This document shows, one piece after another, positions 8,245 to 17,382 of a DNA stretch of 64,000 nucleotides (its first letter is position 1; every line of letters begins with the position of its first letter). The stretch is from Paracoccus aminovorans. Its GTDB lineage: Bacteria; Pseudomonadota; Alphaproteobacteria; Rhodobacterales; Rhodobacteraceae. The notes beneath the pieces were generated by a model. That model did not search any database. It worked only from the letters and a program-made list of their open reading frames with translations, and had not been told where the DNA came from. Location: the NCBI RefSeq assembly GCF_001546115.1, contig NZ_KQ955209.1, forward strand, positions 777,395-841,394, written 5' to 3'. Made by a program: the position numbers and the translations under genes.

Positions 8245-8600
8245 GGTCGGACATCACGCCGGGCCAGACATCGGACTACCTGGGCTTTGATCTGGTCATG
8301 GACGACAACCTGCCGGAGCCTTGCATCCTGCTGGCCGATCGCGGCTATGACTCCGACAAGGTTCGCAAAACCATGGAGGCGCGTAGCATCCTGCCGGTGG
8401 TCCCGATGCGCAAGTCTCGCAGGCTCCGTGTCGCTGTCGATCGCAGGCTCTACCGGCTGCGGAACCTTGTCGAGCGGTGCTTCAACAAGCTCAAGAACGC
8501 TCGCCGTGTCGCCACCCGCTACGACAAGACCGCCGAAAGCTTCCTTGGCTTCATCGATATCACGTCGATCCGCCTCTGGCTCCGCCATTTGTCAACATGA
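8151..8600 (+). CDS. IS427-type transposase, second frame (OrfB)
   Basis: C-terminal catalytic part of the same transposase in the -1 frame. It begins at the slippery AAAAGGGGG run and reads FGRSRGGFTTKVHL, the second catalytic Asp in LADRGYDSD and the catalytic Glu in RNLVERCFNKLK. A fused OrfAB product made by programmed frameshifting would be the active enzyme. The frame is otherwise intact. Confidence 0.75.
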   Translation, partial: KRGTPRQGFGRSRGGFTTKVHLRVNAAGLPMRSDITPGQTSDYLGFDLVMDDNLPEPCILLADRGYDSDKVRKTMEARSILPVVPMRKSRRLRVAVDRRLYRLRNLVERCFNKLKNARRVATRYDKTAESFLGFIDITSIRLWLRHLST

Positions 8601-9789
8601 CCTAAGCCGCCTTCTGGGCGATTAGCGTTTCGAATTCCTCGGGCGGACGGTAGCCGAGGGCTGAATGCAGTCTTCGGGAATTGTAGACCTGCTCGATGAA
8701 GACTGGCAATCGACCGGCGACATCCGCGAAGGTTTCGTAACCGGCGAGATAGACCTCCTCGACCTTCAGGGTCTTCATGACGCTTTCGGCCTGGGCGTGA
8801 TAGGGATTCCCGACGCTGCTCATCGAGCCGAGCAAACCTGCAGCATCCAGGGCATCGCGATAGAGCTGGGATGCGTATTGGCAGCCCCTGTCCGTGTGAT
8901 GAATGCATCCCGGCGGCGGCTTCCTGCTCGTGACGGCTGATTGCAGGGCGGCCAGCGCGAGCGGTGTGTCCAGGCGCTGTGACTGCGCATAGCCACGACG
9001 TTGCGGCTGCAAGCGTCGAGGATGACCGCGAGGTAGCAGAGGCCTTGGGCGACACGAATGTAGGTAAAGTCCGCCACCCAGACCTGGTCAGGTCGATCGG
9101 GATCCTGTTTCGATAGAGGTTCGGATGGATCGGCTGGTCATGACGGCTGTCCGTCGTGCGCATATAGCGCCGCTGCGGTTTTACACCCAATCCAGCCAAC
9201 CGCATGATCCGCGCCACTTTCTTGTGGTTCACGATGAGCCCTCGGCGGCGCAACTCATGCGTCACACGCCGATAGCCGTAGCACGGGAACTCGTCCTGGA
9301 TGTCTTCGACCAAGGCGATGATTTCCGCGTCCGTTGGCTCGGTCTCAGAGGGCATCGCGCGATAGTAGAAGGTGCTGCGCGGCAGGTTCATGGCTTGGCA
9401 CCCCTGTCTGACAGAGCAGCCCGGGGGCCGCTGATCACAAAGGATCTTTCGCTGCCGTTCGCGGTCAGCACCCTCGGTGTTTTTTCTGACAAGATCAAGC
9501 TCCATCGTCAGCTGACCTACCTTCCGCTCGAGCGCGGCGATGCGAGCTTCATACTCGGAGATGACGCTCGCCTCTGCTTCCTCGTCATTCAGTTCGCCCC
9601 GATCAAACTGCGTCAGCCACAGGTGGATGAGGTTGGCGGAGATCTGGTGCGTGCGCTGCGCATCCCGCCGGCCGATCACCCTGGCGCGGATGTCTTGGCA
9701 GAGCTGCAGCTTGAAAGGCGTCGAATGCCGACGGTAGGGACTTCGTGATGCCATGAACTTTCTCCGATCAAGGCCCGTTCAGTGTATCA
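8598..9789 (-). mobile_element. IS3-family element, inactivated copy
   Basis: This stretch holds one IS3-type transposase locus reading leftwards. The ends are approximate: TGA at 8598 and TCA at 9787-9789 would be the outer TGA ends, but the inner repeats match poorly. The left end overlaps the right end of the IS427-type copy by a few bases, suggesting that IS427 inserted at its margin. Frameshifts in the transposase suggest a dead copy. Confidence 0.6.
8602..9754 (-). pseudogene. frameshifted IS3-family transposase (OrfA+OrfB)
   Basis: Reading left from 9754, behind a GGAGAAAG site, come an OrfA helix-turn-helix and leucine-zipper region and the start of OrfB (CYGYRRVTHELRRRGLIVNHK). Near 9085 the frame breaks; MADFTYIRVAQGLCYLAVIL, the first catalytic Asp region, is in a second frame. 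Near 9000 it breaks again; HHTDRGCQYASQLYRDAL and the Glu-region continue in a third frame to 8602. OrfA and OrfB are joined in one frame instead of by the usual -1 shift. Two frameshifts make it non-functional unless they are sequencing errors. Confidence 0.8.
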
Positions 9790-9801
9790 GTTTTTCAGGA
9801 T

Positions 9802-9843
9802 CCCGTGGTCCAGCTCGTGGGGTTCACTCCAATAGGGGCGTAA
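9802..9843 (-). repeat. right copy of a 42-bp inverted repeat
   Basis: Exact reverse complement of 7696-7737. It lies 12 bp right of the IS3-type copy and immediately left of the leader of the IS21-type istA stub, so it may be part of the end of that IS21-type element. Confidence 0.85.
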
Positions 9844-9906
9844 TTTCCACTGAGAATTGAGCCATGTGAACCTTTCCCCAAGCAATGAGCGGCGGGGGTA
9901 ACGGGA

Positions 9907-10218
9907 ATGATCCACATGAGACTTTTGAACATCATTCGACGCATGCACTTGCGGCAGAAGCTGTCGGTCCGCGAGAACGCGCGGCGCACCGGCCTGTCGC
10001 GCAACACGATTACCAAGCACCTGGCGGAAGGCACGATCGAGCCGAAGTTCGCCACGCCGGACCGGCCGAGCAAGCTTGATCCTTTTTCCGAGAAGCTGAC
10101 CGGTTGGCTGAAGACGGAAGCCGGCAAGTCGCGCAAGCAGCGACGGACGCTGAAGCAGATGCATGCCGATCTCGTCAAGCTGGGCTTCACCGGCTCCTAC
10201 ATTCGAGCGGTGCGATGA
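9907..10218 (+). pseudogene. truncated IS21-family transposase IstA
   Basis: About 100 residues of the N-terminus of an IS21 IstA protein: RQKLSVRENARRTGLSRNTI is the helix-turn-helix, followed by DPFSEKLTGWL and QRRTLKQMHADLVKLGF. The frame then stops at 10218. The integrase core and istB are missing, so this is a dead 5' stub. The ATG at 9916 is an alternative start. Confidence 0.75.
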
Positions 10219-10570
10219 AATCTAGGCCCGAGCCAATCAGACACGAAGCCGGTAGCGTTCGGGTCGCCGTCAGCGATGTTCCGCCGGTCAGCAGACCTCG
10301 GGTCCAGCGCTCGCCGAAATCCGCTTCGAAATCCGCAGCATCGCTATCGGCCAGTTCGATATTGGCCCAGTCATGAAAGCACCCTCCCTTGGTGCTCGCG
10401 CCTGCCGAAAGCCGATTGCTCCGGCGCATGGGCCTTGCGGCGTTGTTAGGGATCGTCCGTCCAAGCCTTCGGCAGAGAGAGCACCCGATCAATGAAGGCG
10501 TGCCTGTGCGGTCCTTCGCATGCAGATCCTCGGCCAAACTGTGGTCGATCTCCAACGGCAGACCGCTATT
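10219..10570. other. gap without a recognisable gene
   Basis: About 350 bp between the istA stub and the hyuA promoter repeats. Open frames exist on both strands but none resembles a known family or has a convincing start. It is probably decayed insertion-sequence or flanking DNA. Confidence 0.4.
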
Positions 10571-10634
10571 TCAGAATACTTTTTACATACCGAACGGCGA
10601 AATTTATTTGACACTCAGAATCCCATTTGCATAC
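10571..10634 (+). promoter_or_regulatory. tandem 20-bp operator-like repeats and promoter before hyuA
   Basis: Two direct 20-bp repeats, TCAGAATACTTTTTACATAC (10571-10590) and TCAGAATCCCATTTGCATAC (10615-10634), match at 16 of 20 positions with starts 44 bp apart, about four helical turns. A sigma-70-like TTGACA lies at 10608-10613, and CATACT at 10630-10635, 16 bases later, falls within the second repeat. A protein bound there would cover the promoter of the hyuA-to-gntR operon; the GntR/FCD protein at 19150 is the obvious candidate. Confidence 0.5.
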
Positions 10635-10707
10635 TGAAATGCAGCCGCCCACTAGCGACTCGCTGTGGCAAGGGGCGCATAGTCCAATAAGTTCAAGGGA
10701 ATACGGG

Positions 10708-12756
10708 ATGGGAAACTGGGTGATCGGAGTCGATGTCGGTGGGACTTTCACCGACTTTTCGGCGCGACAACTGTCAACGGGGCGCTCTGTCCTGCATAAG
10801 CGCCCGTCCACCCCTCATGATCCATCGGAGGCCATTCTGAACGGCTTGGCTGAGCTGCAGCAGAAGGCCGGCATCGCCGGAGAGGATATCGCGCGCTTCG
10901 CGCATGGCACCACCGTGGCGACCAATGCCCTGCTGCAGCGCAAGGGGCCGAAGACGGGGTTGGTCACGACCAGGGGCTTCCGCGACCTGCTGGAAATCGG
11001 CCGCCAGGTCCGTCCCGCGATCTACGATCTGCAAACCGACGCCCAGCCGCCGCTGGTCGAGCGCGAGAACCGCGTCGAGGTTCTGGAACGCACCGGCCCG
11101 CAGGGCGAGGCTATCGTCGATTTGACCGATGCCGAGATCGAGGCGGTGATCGCCGAGCTCGGCCCGATGGATGACGTGGAATCCATCGCGGTCTGCCTGA
11201 TCTTCTCGTTCCTCAACCCCGCGCATGAACAGCGGCTGGCCGCGGCGCTGCGCAAGGCCTATCCCGGCCGCTATGTCTCGATCTCGAGCGAGGTCCACCC
11301 GGAATTCCGCGAATACGAGCGCTTCTCGACCACCGTCATCAATGCCTTCCTGCAACCCGAGGTCAGCCGCTACATGGACCGGCTCAGCGCCGCGATCCGC
11401 AAGGCGGCGCCGCGGGCGGCGCTGGGGATCTTCCAATCCGCGGGCGGGCTGATGTCCATCGAGCTTGCCTCGCGCTTTCCGGTGCGCACGGCGCTGTCCG
11501 GGCCGGCGGCCGGGGCGGTCGGCGCGCAGGCCGCCGCGGCCATGTCGCGGATCGAGAACATCATCACGCTCGACATCGGCGGGACCAGCACCGACGTTGC
11601 CCTGATCCAGGGCGGCAAGGTGGGCAAGTCGAACCTGCGCGACATCGCAGGCTTCCGCATCCGCCTGCCAACGGTCGACATCCATACGGTCGGCGCGGGC
11701 GGCGGCTCGATCGCCCATCTGGGAGCGGACGGGCTGCTCAAGGTCGGTCCGACGAGCGCGGGGGCCGTTCCGGGCCCCGCCTGCTATGGCCGCGGCGGCG
11801 ACCTGCCGACGGTGTCGGATGCCAACGTCGTCCTTGGCCGCCTGCCGGCGCGCCTGGCTGACGGATTCAAGATCGACAGCGACCTTGCCCGGGGGGCCAT
11901 CGCAAAGATCGCGGCGCCGCTGGACGTGTCGCTGGAAAAGGCGGCGCATGGCATCGTCAGCATCGCCGCCTCGAACATGGCCCGTGCCATCCGCGCCGTC
12001 TCGATCGAGAAGGGCCAGGATCCGCGCGACTACACGCTGATGTGCTTTGGCGGGGCGGGCGGGCTGCACGCCGCCGATGTCGCCGACATCCTGGCCATGC
12101 GCCGCATCCTGGTGCCGCGCGCGCCCGGCATCCTTTGCGCCGAAGGGCTGATCGTCTCGGACCTTCAGGAAAACTACGTGACCACCTGTCCCTGCCCGCT
12201 GGACGGCGATGTCTCGATGATCGACGCCGCCATAAGGGAGCTGAGCGCCCGCGCCGAGGAATGGCTGGGCGAGGAAGACGACTATATCGTCAACCGCAGC
12301 CAGACCGTCATCCTGGACCTGCGCTATATCGGCCAGAACTACGAGCTTCCGGTCGAGCTTGCCACGGCACGCCACGCGCCCGAACTTCCCTCGGTCGAGG
12401 AGCTGAAGCAGACGTTCTTCCAGCAACACGAGATAGCCTATGGCCATTTCAACCCGGATGCCGGGGTCGAGGTAGTCAACGTGCGCATCCGCGCGACGAT
12501 GGAATTTTCCAAGCAGACGCTCGAAGCGTCGCGCCCGGAGGGAAGTCCCGACCCGGTCTCGTACGAGCAGATCTGGTTCGAGGAGACCGGCTTCCTGTCA
12601 ACGCCGGTCTATCAGCGGGACGGCCTTGCCGAGGGCGCCTCGATCGATGGGCCGTCCCTCATCACCCAGTTCGACACCACAACCCTCGTGCCGCCGGGCT
12701 GGACGGTCCGGGTTGACGGCGCGATGAACATGATCATGGAACGCACCAATGGCTGA
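10708..12756 (+). CDS. hyuA: hydantoinase/oxoprolinase family protein, A subunit
   Basis: A 682-residue HyuA-type protein (ATP-dependent hydantoinase, 5-oxoprolinase and acetone-carboxylase beta superfamily). The N-terminal ASKHA phosphate-binding motif GVDVGGTFTDF is at residues 6-16 and a second nucleotide-binding stretch, TLDIGGTSTDVALI, near residue 288. The start at 10708 is chosen because AAGGGA lies seven bases upstream; earlier in-frame codons overlap the promoter repeats. It overlaps hyuB by eight bases. The family phosphorylates an amide or carboxyl group with ATP to open or carboxylate a substrate; which one cannot be read here. Confidence 0.9.
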   Translation: MGNWVIGVDVGGTFTDFSARQLSTGRSVLHKRPSTPHDPSEAILNGLAELQQKAGIAGEDIARFAHGTTVATNALLQRKGPKTGLVTTRGFRDLLEIGRQVRPAIYDLQTDAQPPLVERENRVEVLERTGPQGEAIVDLTDAEIEAVIAELGPMDDVESIAVCLIFSFLNPAHEQRLAAALRKAYPGRYVSISSEVHPEFREYERFSTTVINAFLQPEVSRYMDRLSAAIRKAAPRAALGIFQSAGGLMSIELASRFPVRTALSGPAAGAVGAQAAAAMSRIENIITLDIGGTSTDVALIQGGKVGKSNLRDIAGFRIRLPTVDIHTVGAGGGSIAHLGADGLLKVGPTSAGAVPGPACYGRGGDLPTVSDANVVLGRLPARLADGFKIDSDLARGAIAKIAAPLDVSLEKAAHGIVSIAASNMARAIRAVSIEKGQDPRDYTLMCFGGAGGLHAADVADILAMRRILVPRAPGILCAEGLIVSDLQENYVTTCPCPLDGDVSMIDAAIRELSARAEEWLGEEDDYIVNRSQTVILDLRYIGQNYELPVELATARHAPELPSVEELKQTFFQQHEIAYGHFNPDAGVEVVNVRIRATMEFSKQTLEASRPEGSPDPVSYEQIWFEETGFLSTPVYQRDGLAEGASIDGPSLITQFDTTTLVPPGWTVRVDGAMNMIMERTNG

Positions 12757-14437
12757 GCCCGTCACGCTTGATCCCATCACCATCGAAATCAGCTGGAACA
12801 GCCTGCGCTCGGTGGCCGACGAATGCTTCCTGACGCTGATGCGCAGCGCCTTCTCGACCAATATCAAGGAGCGTCACGACCATTCGACCGCCATCGCCGA
12901 TGCCCGCGGCCGGCTGATCGTGCAGGCCGAGAATGCCTTGCCGATCCACCTGGCGTCCATGTCGGGGCTGATCGGGCTGATCCTGGACCAGTATTCCGAC
13001 ACGCTGGCCCCGGGCGACATCTTCATCGCGAACGATCCCCATGTCGCGGGCGGCTCGCACCTGCCCGACATCAACATGGCGATGCCGATCTTCGACGGCG
13101 ACCGCCTGCTGGGCTTCGTGGCCAATATCGTCCACCATGCCGATGTCGGCGGGGCATCGGTCGGCTCGATGTCGGGGGGCCTGAACGAGATCTACAAGGA
13201 AGGCCTGCGCATCCCGATCCTGCGCCTGTTCCGCAAGGGCGGGCTGCAGGACGACATCATGCGCTTCATGCTGCTGAACATGCGGCTGCCCGACGAGCGG
13301 CTGGGCGACCTGAACGCCCAGATCGCAGCGGTGAAGCTGGGCGTGAAGCGCATCGGAGAGATGGTGACGCGCTACGGCGCCGACCATCTTGTCGCGCTGT
13401 GCGACGAGATCGTGACACGGACGAACCTGCGCATGCGCAAGGCGATTTCGGGCATTCCCGACGGGGACTACCGCTTCGAGGACGTCATGGACGATGACGG
13501 CCTGGGCACGCTCGACGTCAGGATCGCCCTGACCGTGCGCAAGCGCGGCGACAAGGTGGTGTTTGATTTCACCGGCACGTCGCCGCAGGTGGCGGGCAAC
13601 TTCAACATGACGCTGAACACCACGAAATCGGCGGTCTGCTATGCGCTGAAGGCGCTGCTCGACCCCGAGGTGCCGAATAACCAGGGCATTTTCGACGCGA
13701 TCGGCATCGAGGCCGAGCCGGGCAGCTTCGTCAACTGCAGGCATCCCGCCGGCGTCGCCATGCGCGCCAACTCTTGCCAGCGCGTCGTCGACGTGGTGCT
13801 GGGCGCCTTTGCCGAGGCGCTGCCTGACCGGGTGGTGGGCGCGGCGAACGGCGCCAATACCTCGGCGGTGTTTGCGGGCACCGACCCGCGGACCGGCCGC
13901 TCCTATGTCTATCTGGAAACGCTGGGCGGTGGCATGGGCGCGCGCGCGACCAAGGACGGCAAGGACGGCGTGCAGGTCCATATCACCAACACCGCCAACC
14001 TGCCTGTCGAGGCGATCGAGCTGGAATATCCGCTTCGGGTCGAGGAATACGCGCTGATCCAGGATTCCGGCGGTGCGGGCAAGTTCCGCGGCGGCATGGG
14101 CATCCGCCGCGCCATCCGTCCCATCGGCCACCTGTGCGAATTCAACGGCGTGGGTGAGCGGTTCCGTCACCGGCCCTGGGGCATCTTTGGCGGCAAGCCG
14201 GGCGCGGCCGGCAGCTTCCACCTCAGGAAGGACGACGGCGCAAGGGAAGAGCTGCCGTCCAAGATCTCGGGGATCTTCGTCACCGACGAGACCGTGGTGG
14301 TGATCGAGACGCCCGGCGCCGGCGGCTACGGCGATCCCGCCGAACGCGCGCCGGAGGCGCTTCACCGCGACATCGTTTCGGAAAAGCTGACCGAGGAATT
14401 CGTCGCCCGCAACTATTGCGTGGAAAAGGTCGCGTGA
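12749..14437 (+). CDS. hyuB: hydantoinase B/oxoprolinase family protein
   Basis: A 562-residue HyuB-type protein with family landmarks: RSAFSTNIKERHDHSTAIAD near residue 35, the metal-site stretch FIANDPHVAGGSHLPDI near residue 92, and GGGMGARATKDG near residue 392. It overlaps hyuA and forms the usual two-subunit ATP-dependent enzyme with it. It is followed 47 bases later by a TRAP binding protein, so the enzyme and importer probably share a substrate. A cyclic amide, lactam or ketone is possible. Confidence 0.9.
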   Translation: MAEPVTLDPITIEISWNSLRSVADECFLTLMRSAFSTNIKERHDHSTAIADARGRLIVQAENALPIHLASMSGLIGLILDQYSDTLAPGDIFIANDPHVAGGSHLPDINMAMPIFDGDRLLGFVANIVHHADVGGASVGSMSGGLNEIYKEGLRIPILRLFRKGGLQDDIMRFMLLNMRLPDERLGDLNAQIAAVKLGVKRIGEMVTRYGADHLVALCDEIVTRTNLRMRKAISGIPDGDYRFEDVMDDDGLGTLDVRIALTVRKRGDKVVFDFTGTSPQVAGNFNMTLNTTKSAVCYALKALLDPEVPNNQGIFDAIGIEAEPGSFVNCRHPAGVAMRANSCQRVVDVVLGAFAEALPDRVVGAANGANTSAVFAGTDPRTGRSYVYLETLGGGMGARATKDGKDGVQVHITNTANLPVEAIELEYPLRVEEYALIQDSGGAGKFRGGMGIRRAIRPIGHLCEFNGVGERFRHRPWGIFGGKPGAAGSFHLRKDDGAREELPSKISGIFVTDETVVVIETPGAGGYGDPAERAPEALHRDIVSEKLTEEFVARNYCVEKVA

Positions 14438-14484
14438 TCGACGACACCTGACTTCGACATAACGCCAACAGAGAGGAAACGATA

Positions 14485-15477
14485 ATGATGCGAAACAGCA
14501 TATTGGGCGCAACGCTCGCCCTCACCACCCTTGCGGGGGCTGCCTTTGCGCAAAGCGTCACCATGGATCTTGCCAATGAGTACGGCGAATCCACCATCAT
14601 GGGCCAGGCCGACAAGGTGTTCATCGACGCCGTCGACCAGGCCTCGGGCGGAGACATCAAGATCACCGGCCATTATGGCGGGTCGATCGGCTACAAGTCG
14701 GTCGACCAGTTCGACGCGGTGGGCGACGGTGCGCTCGACATGGCTGACACCATCACCACCTCGCTTTCGGGCATCGAGCCGCTGTTCCTGCTGTCGTCGC
14801 TGCCGTTCATCGCCGGGTCGAATGCGGACGCGAAACTGCTTTGGGAGGTCGCCCGGCCGCATTACGAAGAGGTCTTCGCCAAGCACAACCAGGTCCTGCT
14901 CTGGGCGACGCCCTGGCCGCCCTCGGGGATCTGGGCCAAGAAGCCGGTCACCGCGCAGGGCGACATGGCGGAGTTGAAGATCCGCGGCTGGGACGCCAGC
15001 GGCGTGCGAACCATGACCAACGCGGGATCGACCGCCGTGCAGATCAGCTGGGCCGACACCGTGCCGCAGCTTGCCGCGGGCAGCATCAACTCGGTCCTGA
15101 CCTCGGCCGATGGCGGGGCAAGCTCGAAGTTCTGGGAGTTCCTCGACCATTTCACGCCGGTGAACTATTCGATGGCGCTGAACATGACCCACATGAACAA
15201 GGACGTCTACGACGCCCTGACCCCCGAGCAGCAGCAGATCATCCGCGACGCGGCGCAGAAGGCCAGCGACGCGGCCTGGGCCGATCTCGAACTGCGCGTG
15301 GCCGAGAACTTCAAGGAGATGCAGGCCCATGGCGTGACCATCGTGACCGACATCCCGCCGGAGTTCCTGGCCTTCCTCAAGCAATCGGGCAAAGAGGTCT
15401 ATGACGAATGGCTGGCGGCCGTGGGTCCGGCCGGCCAGAAGATCCTGGACGAATATGCCGCCAAGCGCGGTTCCTGA
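14485..15477 (+). CDS. dctP: TRAP transporter solute-binding protein
   Basis: A 330-residue DctP-family periplasmic protein. A Sec signal peptide spans residues 1-23 (cleavage after AAFA), and a good ribosome-binding site (GAGAGGAAA) precedes the ATG. The family carboxylate-binding arginine region is likely ELKIRGWDASG near residue 170. It hands a ligand to the DctQM membrane subunits encoded next. It lies between hyuB and a strong hairpin, which would favour higher abundance of the binding protein than of the membrane subunits. Confidence 0.9.
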   Translation: MMRNSILGATLALTTLAGAAFAQSVTMDLANEYGESTIMGQADKVFIDAVDQASGGDIKITGHYGGSIGYKSVDQFDAVGDGALDMADTITTSLSGIEPLFLLSSLPFIAGSNADAKLLWEVARPHYEEVFAKHNQVLLWATPWPPSGIWAKKPVTAQGDMAELKIRGWDASGVRTMTNAGSTAVQISWADTVPQLAAGSINSVLTSADGGASSKFWEFLDHFTPVNYSMALNMTHMNKDVYDALTPEQQQIIRDAAQKASDAAWADLELRVAENFKEMQAHGVTIVTDIPPEFLAFLKQSGKEVYDEWLAAVGPAGQKILDEYAAKRGS

Positions 15478-15486
15478 TGGGCCCCC

Positions 15487-15510
15487 GGGGGCGCAGGAAA
15501 GCGCGCCCCC
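15487..15510 (+). promoter_or_regulatory. intergenic hairpin between dctP and dctQ
   Basis: GGGGGCGC (15487-15494) pairs with GCGCCCCC (15503-15510) across an eight-base loop, nine bases after the dctP stop. No T-run follows. In binding-protein operons such a hairpin commonly stabilises the upstream message or partly terminates transcription; that role is inferred here. Confidence 0.5.
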
Positions 15511-15540
15511 GGCCTGCAACCCCTTGCTGAGGTGTCAATC

Positions 15541-16056
15541 ATGCTTTCGCATGCGATCAACCGCGTTTCCGCGGCATGTTCAGGGGCAGGGATGGCGATC
15601 GCCGCGCTGCTTCTGGTCTATATCGTCGTCCATATCATCTTGGAAATCGTGCTGAGGAACTTCTTCGCCAGTTCGACTAATACCATGGGGGAATTCGTCG
15701 GCTATGCGACCGGCGCCATGGCCTTCCTTGCGCTGGGCCATACCTTCGCCAACCGCAAGCATGTCCGCGTCAGCCTGCTGCGCCGGCATCTGCGGGGCAA
15801 TGCCGCGATCGCCGTCGAGCTGTTCTGCCTGGCGGCGACATTTGCGGTCTTCGCCTTCATGGCCCGCTTCGTCTGGCTGATCCTGGCCCGCGACTACATG
15901 CGCGGTTCGGTCAGTCCCGGGCTTGTTCCGACCCCGACCTGGTATATCGCCGCGGCGATCTTCGCCGGCCTGGTCATCTTCTTGATCCAGCTCGTCGCCT
16001 CGGCGTTCGACACGGTTCTCAATGGCGTTCCCGAAGAACAGATCGAGGGAGAGTAG
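15541..16056 (+). CDS. dctQ: TRAP transporter small membrane subunit DctQ
   Basis: A 171-residue protein with four hydrophobic segments (about residues 17-40, 50-72, 88-115 and 130-155) in the DctQ pattern, including the LALGHTFANRKHVRVSLL loop. The ATG at 15541 has GAGG (15529-15532) eight bases upstream; a GTG at 15532 is possible but sits on that site. The membrane partner DctM begins three bases after the stop. Confidence 0.85.
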   Translation: MLSHAINRVSAACSGAGMAIAALLLVYIVVHIILEIVLRNFFASSTNTMGEFVGYATGAMAFLALGHTFANRKHVRVSLLRRHLRGNAAIAVELFCLAATFAVFAFMARFVWLILARDYMRGSVSPGLVPTPTWYIAAAIFAGLVIFLIQLVASAFDTVLNGVPEEQIEGE

Positions 16057-16059
16057 GAA

Positions 16060-17373
16060 TTGGAATCTCTGGTTGTCGCCTTCGGCGTCCTCGCCCTGGT
16101 CATCTTCTTCCTGGGGATCGGCGTCTGGGTCTTTGCCGGGCTGCTGCTCGTCTCGGTCACCGGGCTCGCCTTCTTCATCGACATGCCGCTGCACCGCATT
16201 GGCACGATCCTTGGCCCGCTTGTCATCCGCTCCTCGACCGCATGGGAGCTTTCGGCCATTCCGATGTTCATCTGGATGGGCGAGATCATCCTGCGCACGG
16301 ATGTCTCGACCCGGCTTTTCAAGGGCCTCTCGCCCCTGACCTATTACCTGCCCGGGCGGATGCTGCATACAAACATCTTCGGATCGGCGGTCTTTGCGGC
16401 GATTTGCGGCTCCAGCGCCGCCACGACCGCGACGGTGGGCAAGATCACCATTCCCGAGCTGAAAAGCCGCGGCTATTCCAGCGCCCTCTCCTATGGCTCG
16501 CTGGCGGGCGCGGGCAGCCTGGGCCTGCTGATCCCGCCTTCGATCATGATGATCGTCTATGGTGTGCTGGCCGAGGTGTCGATCTCGCGCCTGTTTGCCG
16601 CGGGGCTGATCCCGGGCCTGATGATCGCGGGCATCTATTCGACATTCGTCATCATCTGCAGCCTCATCCGGCCCAGCGTCGCGCCCGCCGACACTTCGGC
16701 GCCGACATTGCGCGACGTGATGGTCGGGATCGGCAACCTCGCCCCTATCGGCCTGTTGATCGGCGTCGTGCTGGGGGCAATCTATTCCGGCCTTGCCACG
16801 CCTTCGGAAACGGCGGCGATCGGCGTGGCGGCGACGCTGCTTTACGCGGCCTGCACGCTGCAACTGAACTGGGACGTCTTCGTCTCCAGCCTCAAGGCTT
16901 CCGTCCATACCAGCTGCATGATCTCGGCGATCATGATCGCGGCGGCCTTCATGTCGACGGCGATGGGCTTCATGCATGTTCCGCACAATATCGCCCAGGT
17001 GATCGACGGGCTGCAGCTGTCGCCCTATCAGCTCATCGCCATCCTCGTGCTGTTCTACCTGCTGCTGGGCATGTTCCTTGAGGGCATCTCGATGACGGTG
17101 ATGAGCCTGCCGATCACCCTGCCGCTGATCGTGGCGGCCGGCTTCGATCCGATCTGGTTCGGCATCTTCCTGATCCTGATGGCCGAGCTGGCGCAGATCA
17201 CCCCGCCCGTGGGTTTCAACCTGTTCATCCTGCAGGATCTGACCCGGTCCTCGATCACGCGCATCATCTCGGCCTGCGTGCCGTTCTTCCTGCTGATGTG
17301 CCTGGGCGTTGCGCTGATCACGGTCTTTCCAGAGATCGTGCTGTGGCTGCCCGACCACCTGTTCAACAAATAG
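16060..17373 (+). CDS. dctM: TRAP transporter large membrane subunit DctM
   Basis: A 437-residue polytopic permease of the DctM family, with PMFIWMGEIILRTDVSTRLF near residue 70, GSSAATTATVGKITIPEL near residue 120 and the C-terminal ELAQITPPVGFNLFIL segment. The start is a TTG at 16060 behind GAGGGAGAG; no ATG or GTG occurs near the expected N-terminus, so the rare start is accepted. With DctP and DctQ it forms a sodium-dependent TRAP importer. Confidence 0.92.
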   Translation: MESLVVAFGVLALVIFFLGIGVWVFAGLLLVSVTGLAFFIDMPLHRIGTILGPLVIRSSTAWELSAIPMFIWMGEIILRTDVSTRLFKGLSPLTYYLPGRMLHTNIFGSAVFAAICGSSAATTATVGKITIPELKSRGYSSALSYGSLAGAGSLGLLIPPSIMMIVYGVLAEVSISRLFAAGLIPGLMIAGIYSTFVIICSLIRPSVAPADTSAPTLRDVMVGIGNLAPIGLLIGVVLGAIYSGLATPSETAAIGVAATLLYAACTLQLNWDVFVSSLKASVHTSCMISAIMIAAAFMSTAMGFMHVPHNIAQVIDGLQLSPYQLIAILVLFYLLLGMFLEGISMTVMSLPITLPLIVAAGFDPIWFGIFLILMAELAQITPPVGFNLFILQDLTRSSITRIISACVPFFLLMCLGVALITVFPEIVLWLPDHLFNK

Positions 17374-17382
17374 GGAAACAAG

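Larger units (their letters stand above)
7752..8602 (+). mobile_element. IS5-family (IS427 group) insertion sequence
   Basis: Near-matching terminal inverted repeats are visible: GGTGGTGTTGACAAAAGG at 7752 and, on the other strand, GGTCATGTTGACAAATGG ending at 8602. Each is flanked by TA, which fits a two-base target duplication. The length of 851 bp and the two overlapping reading frames with a frameshift site are typical of the IS427 group. It abuts the IS3-type copy on its right. Confidence 0.75.

Noticed and set aside
14413..15519. Long open frames opposite real genes (for example against dctP, the tctA genes and soxA)
   Set aside because: High GC content keeps antisense frames open. Their translations are rich in Arg, Gly, Asp and His without domains or start signals, and they mirror well-supported genes.
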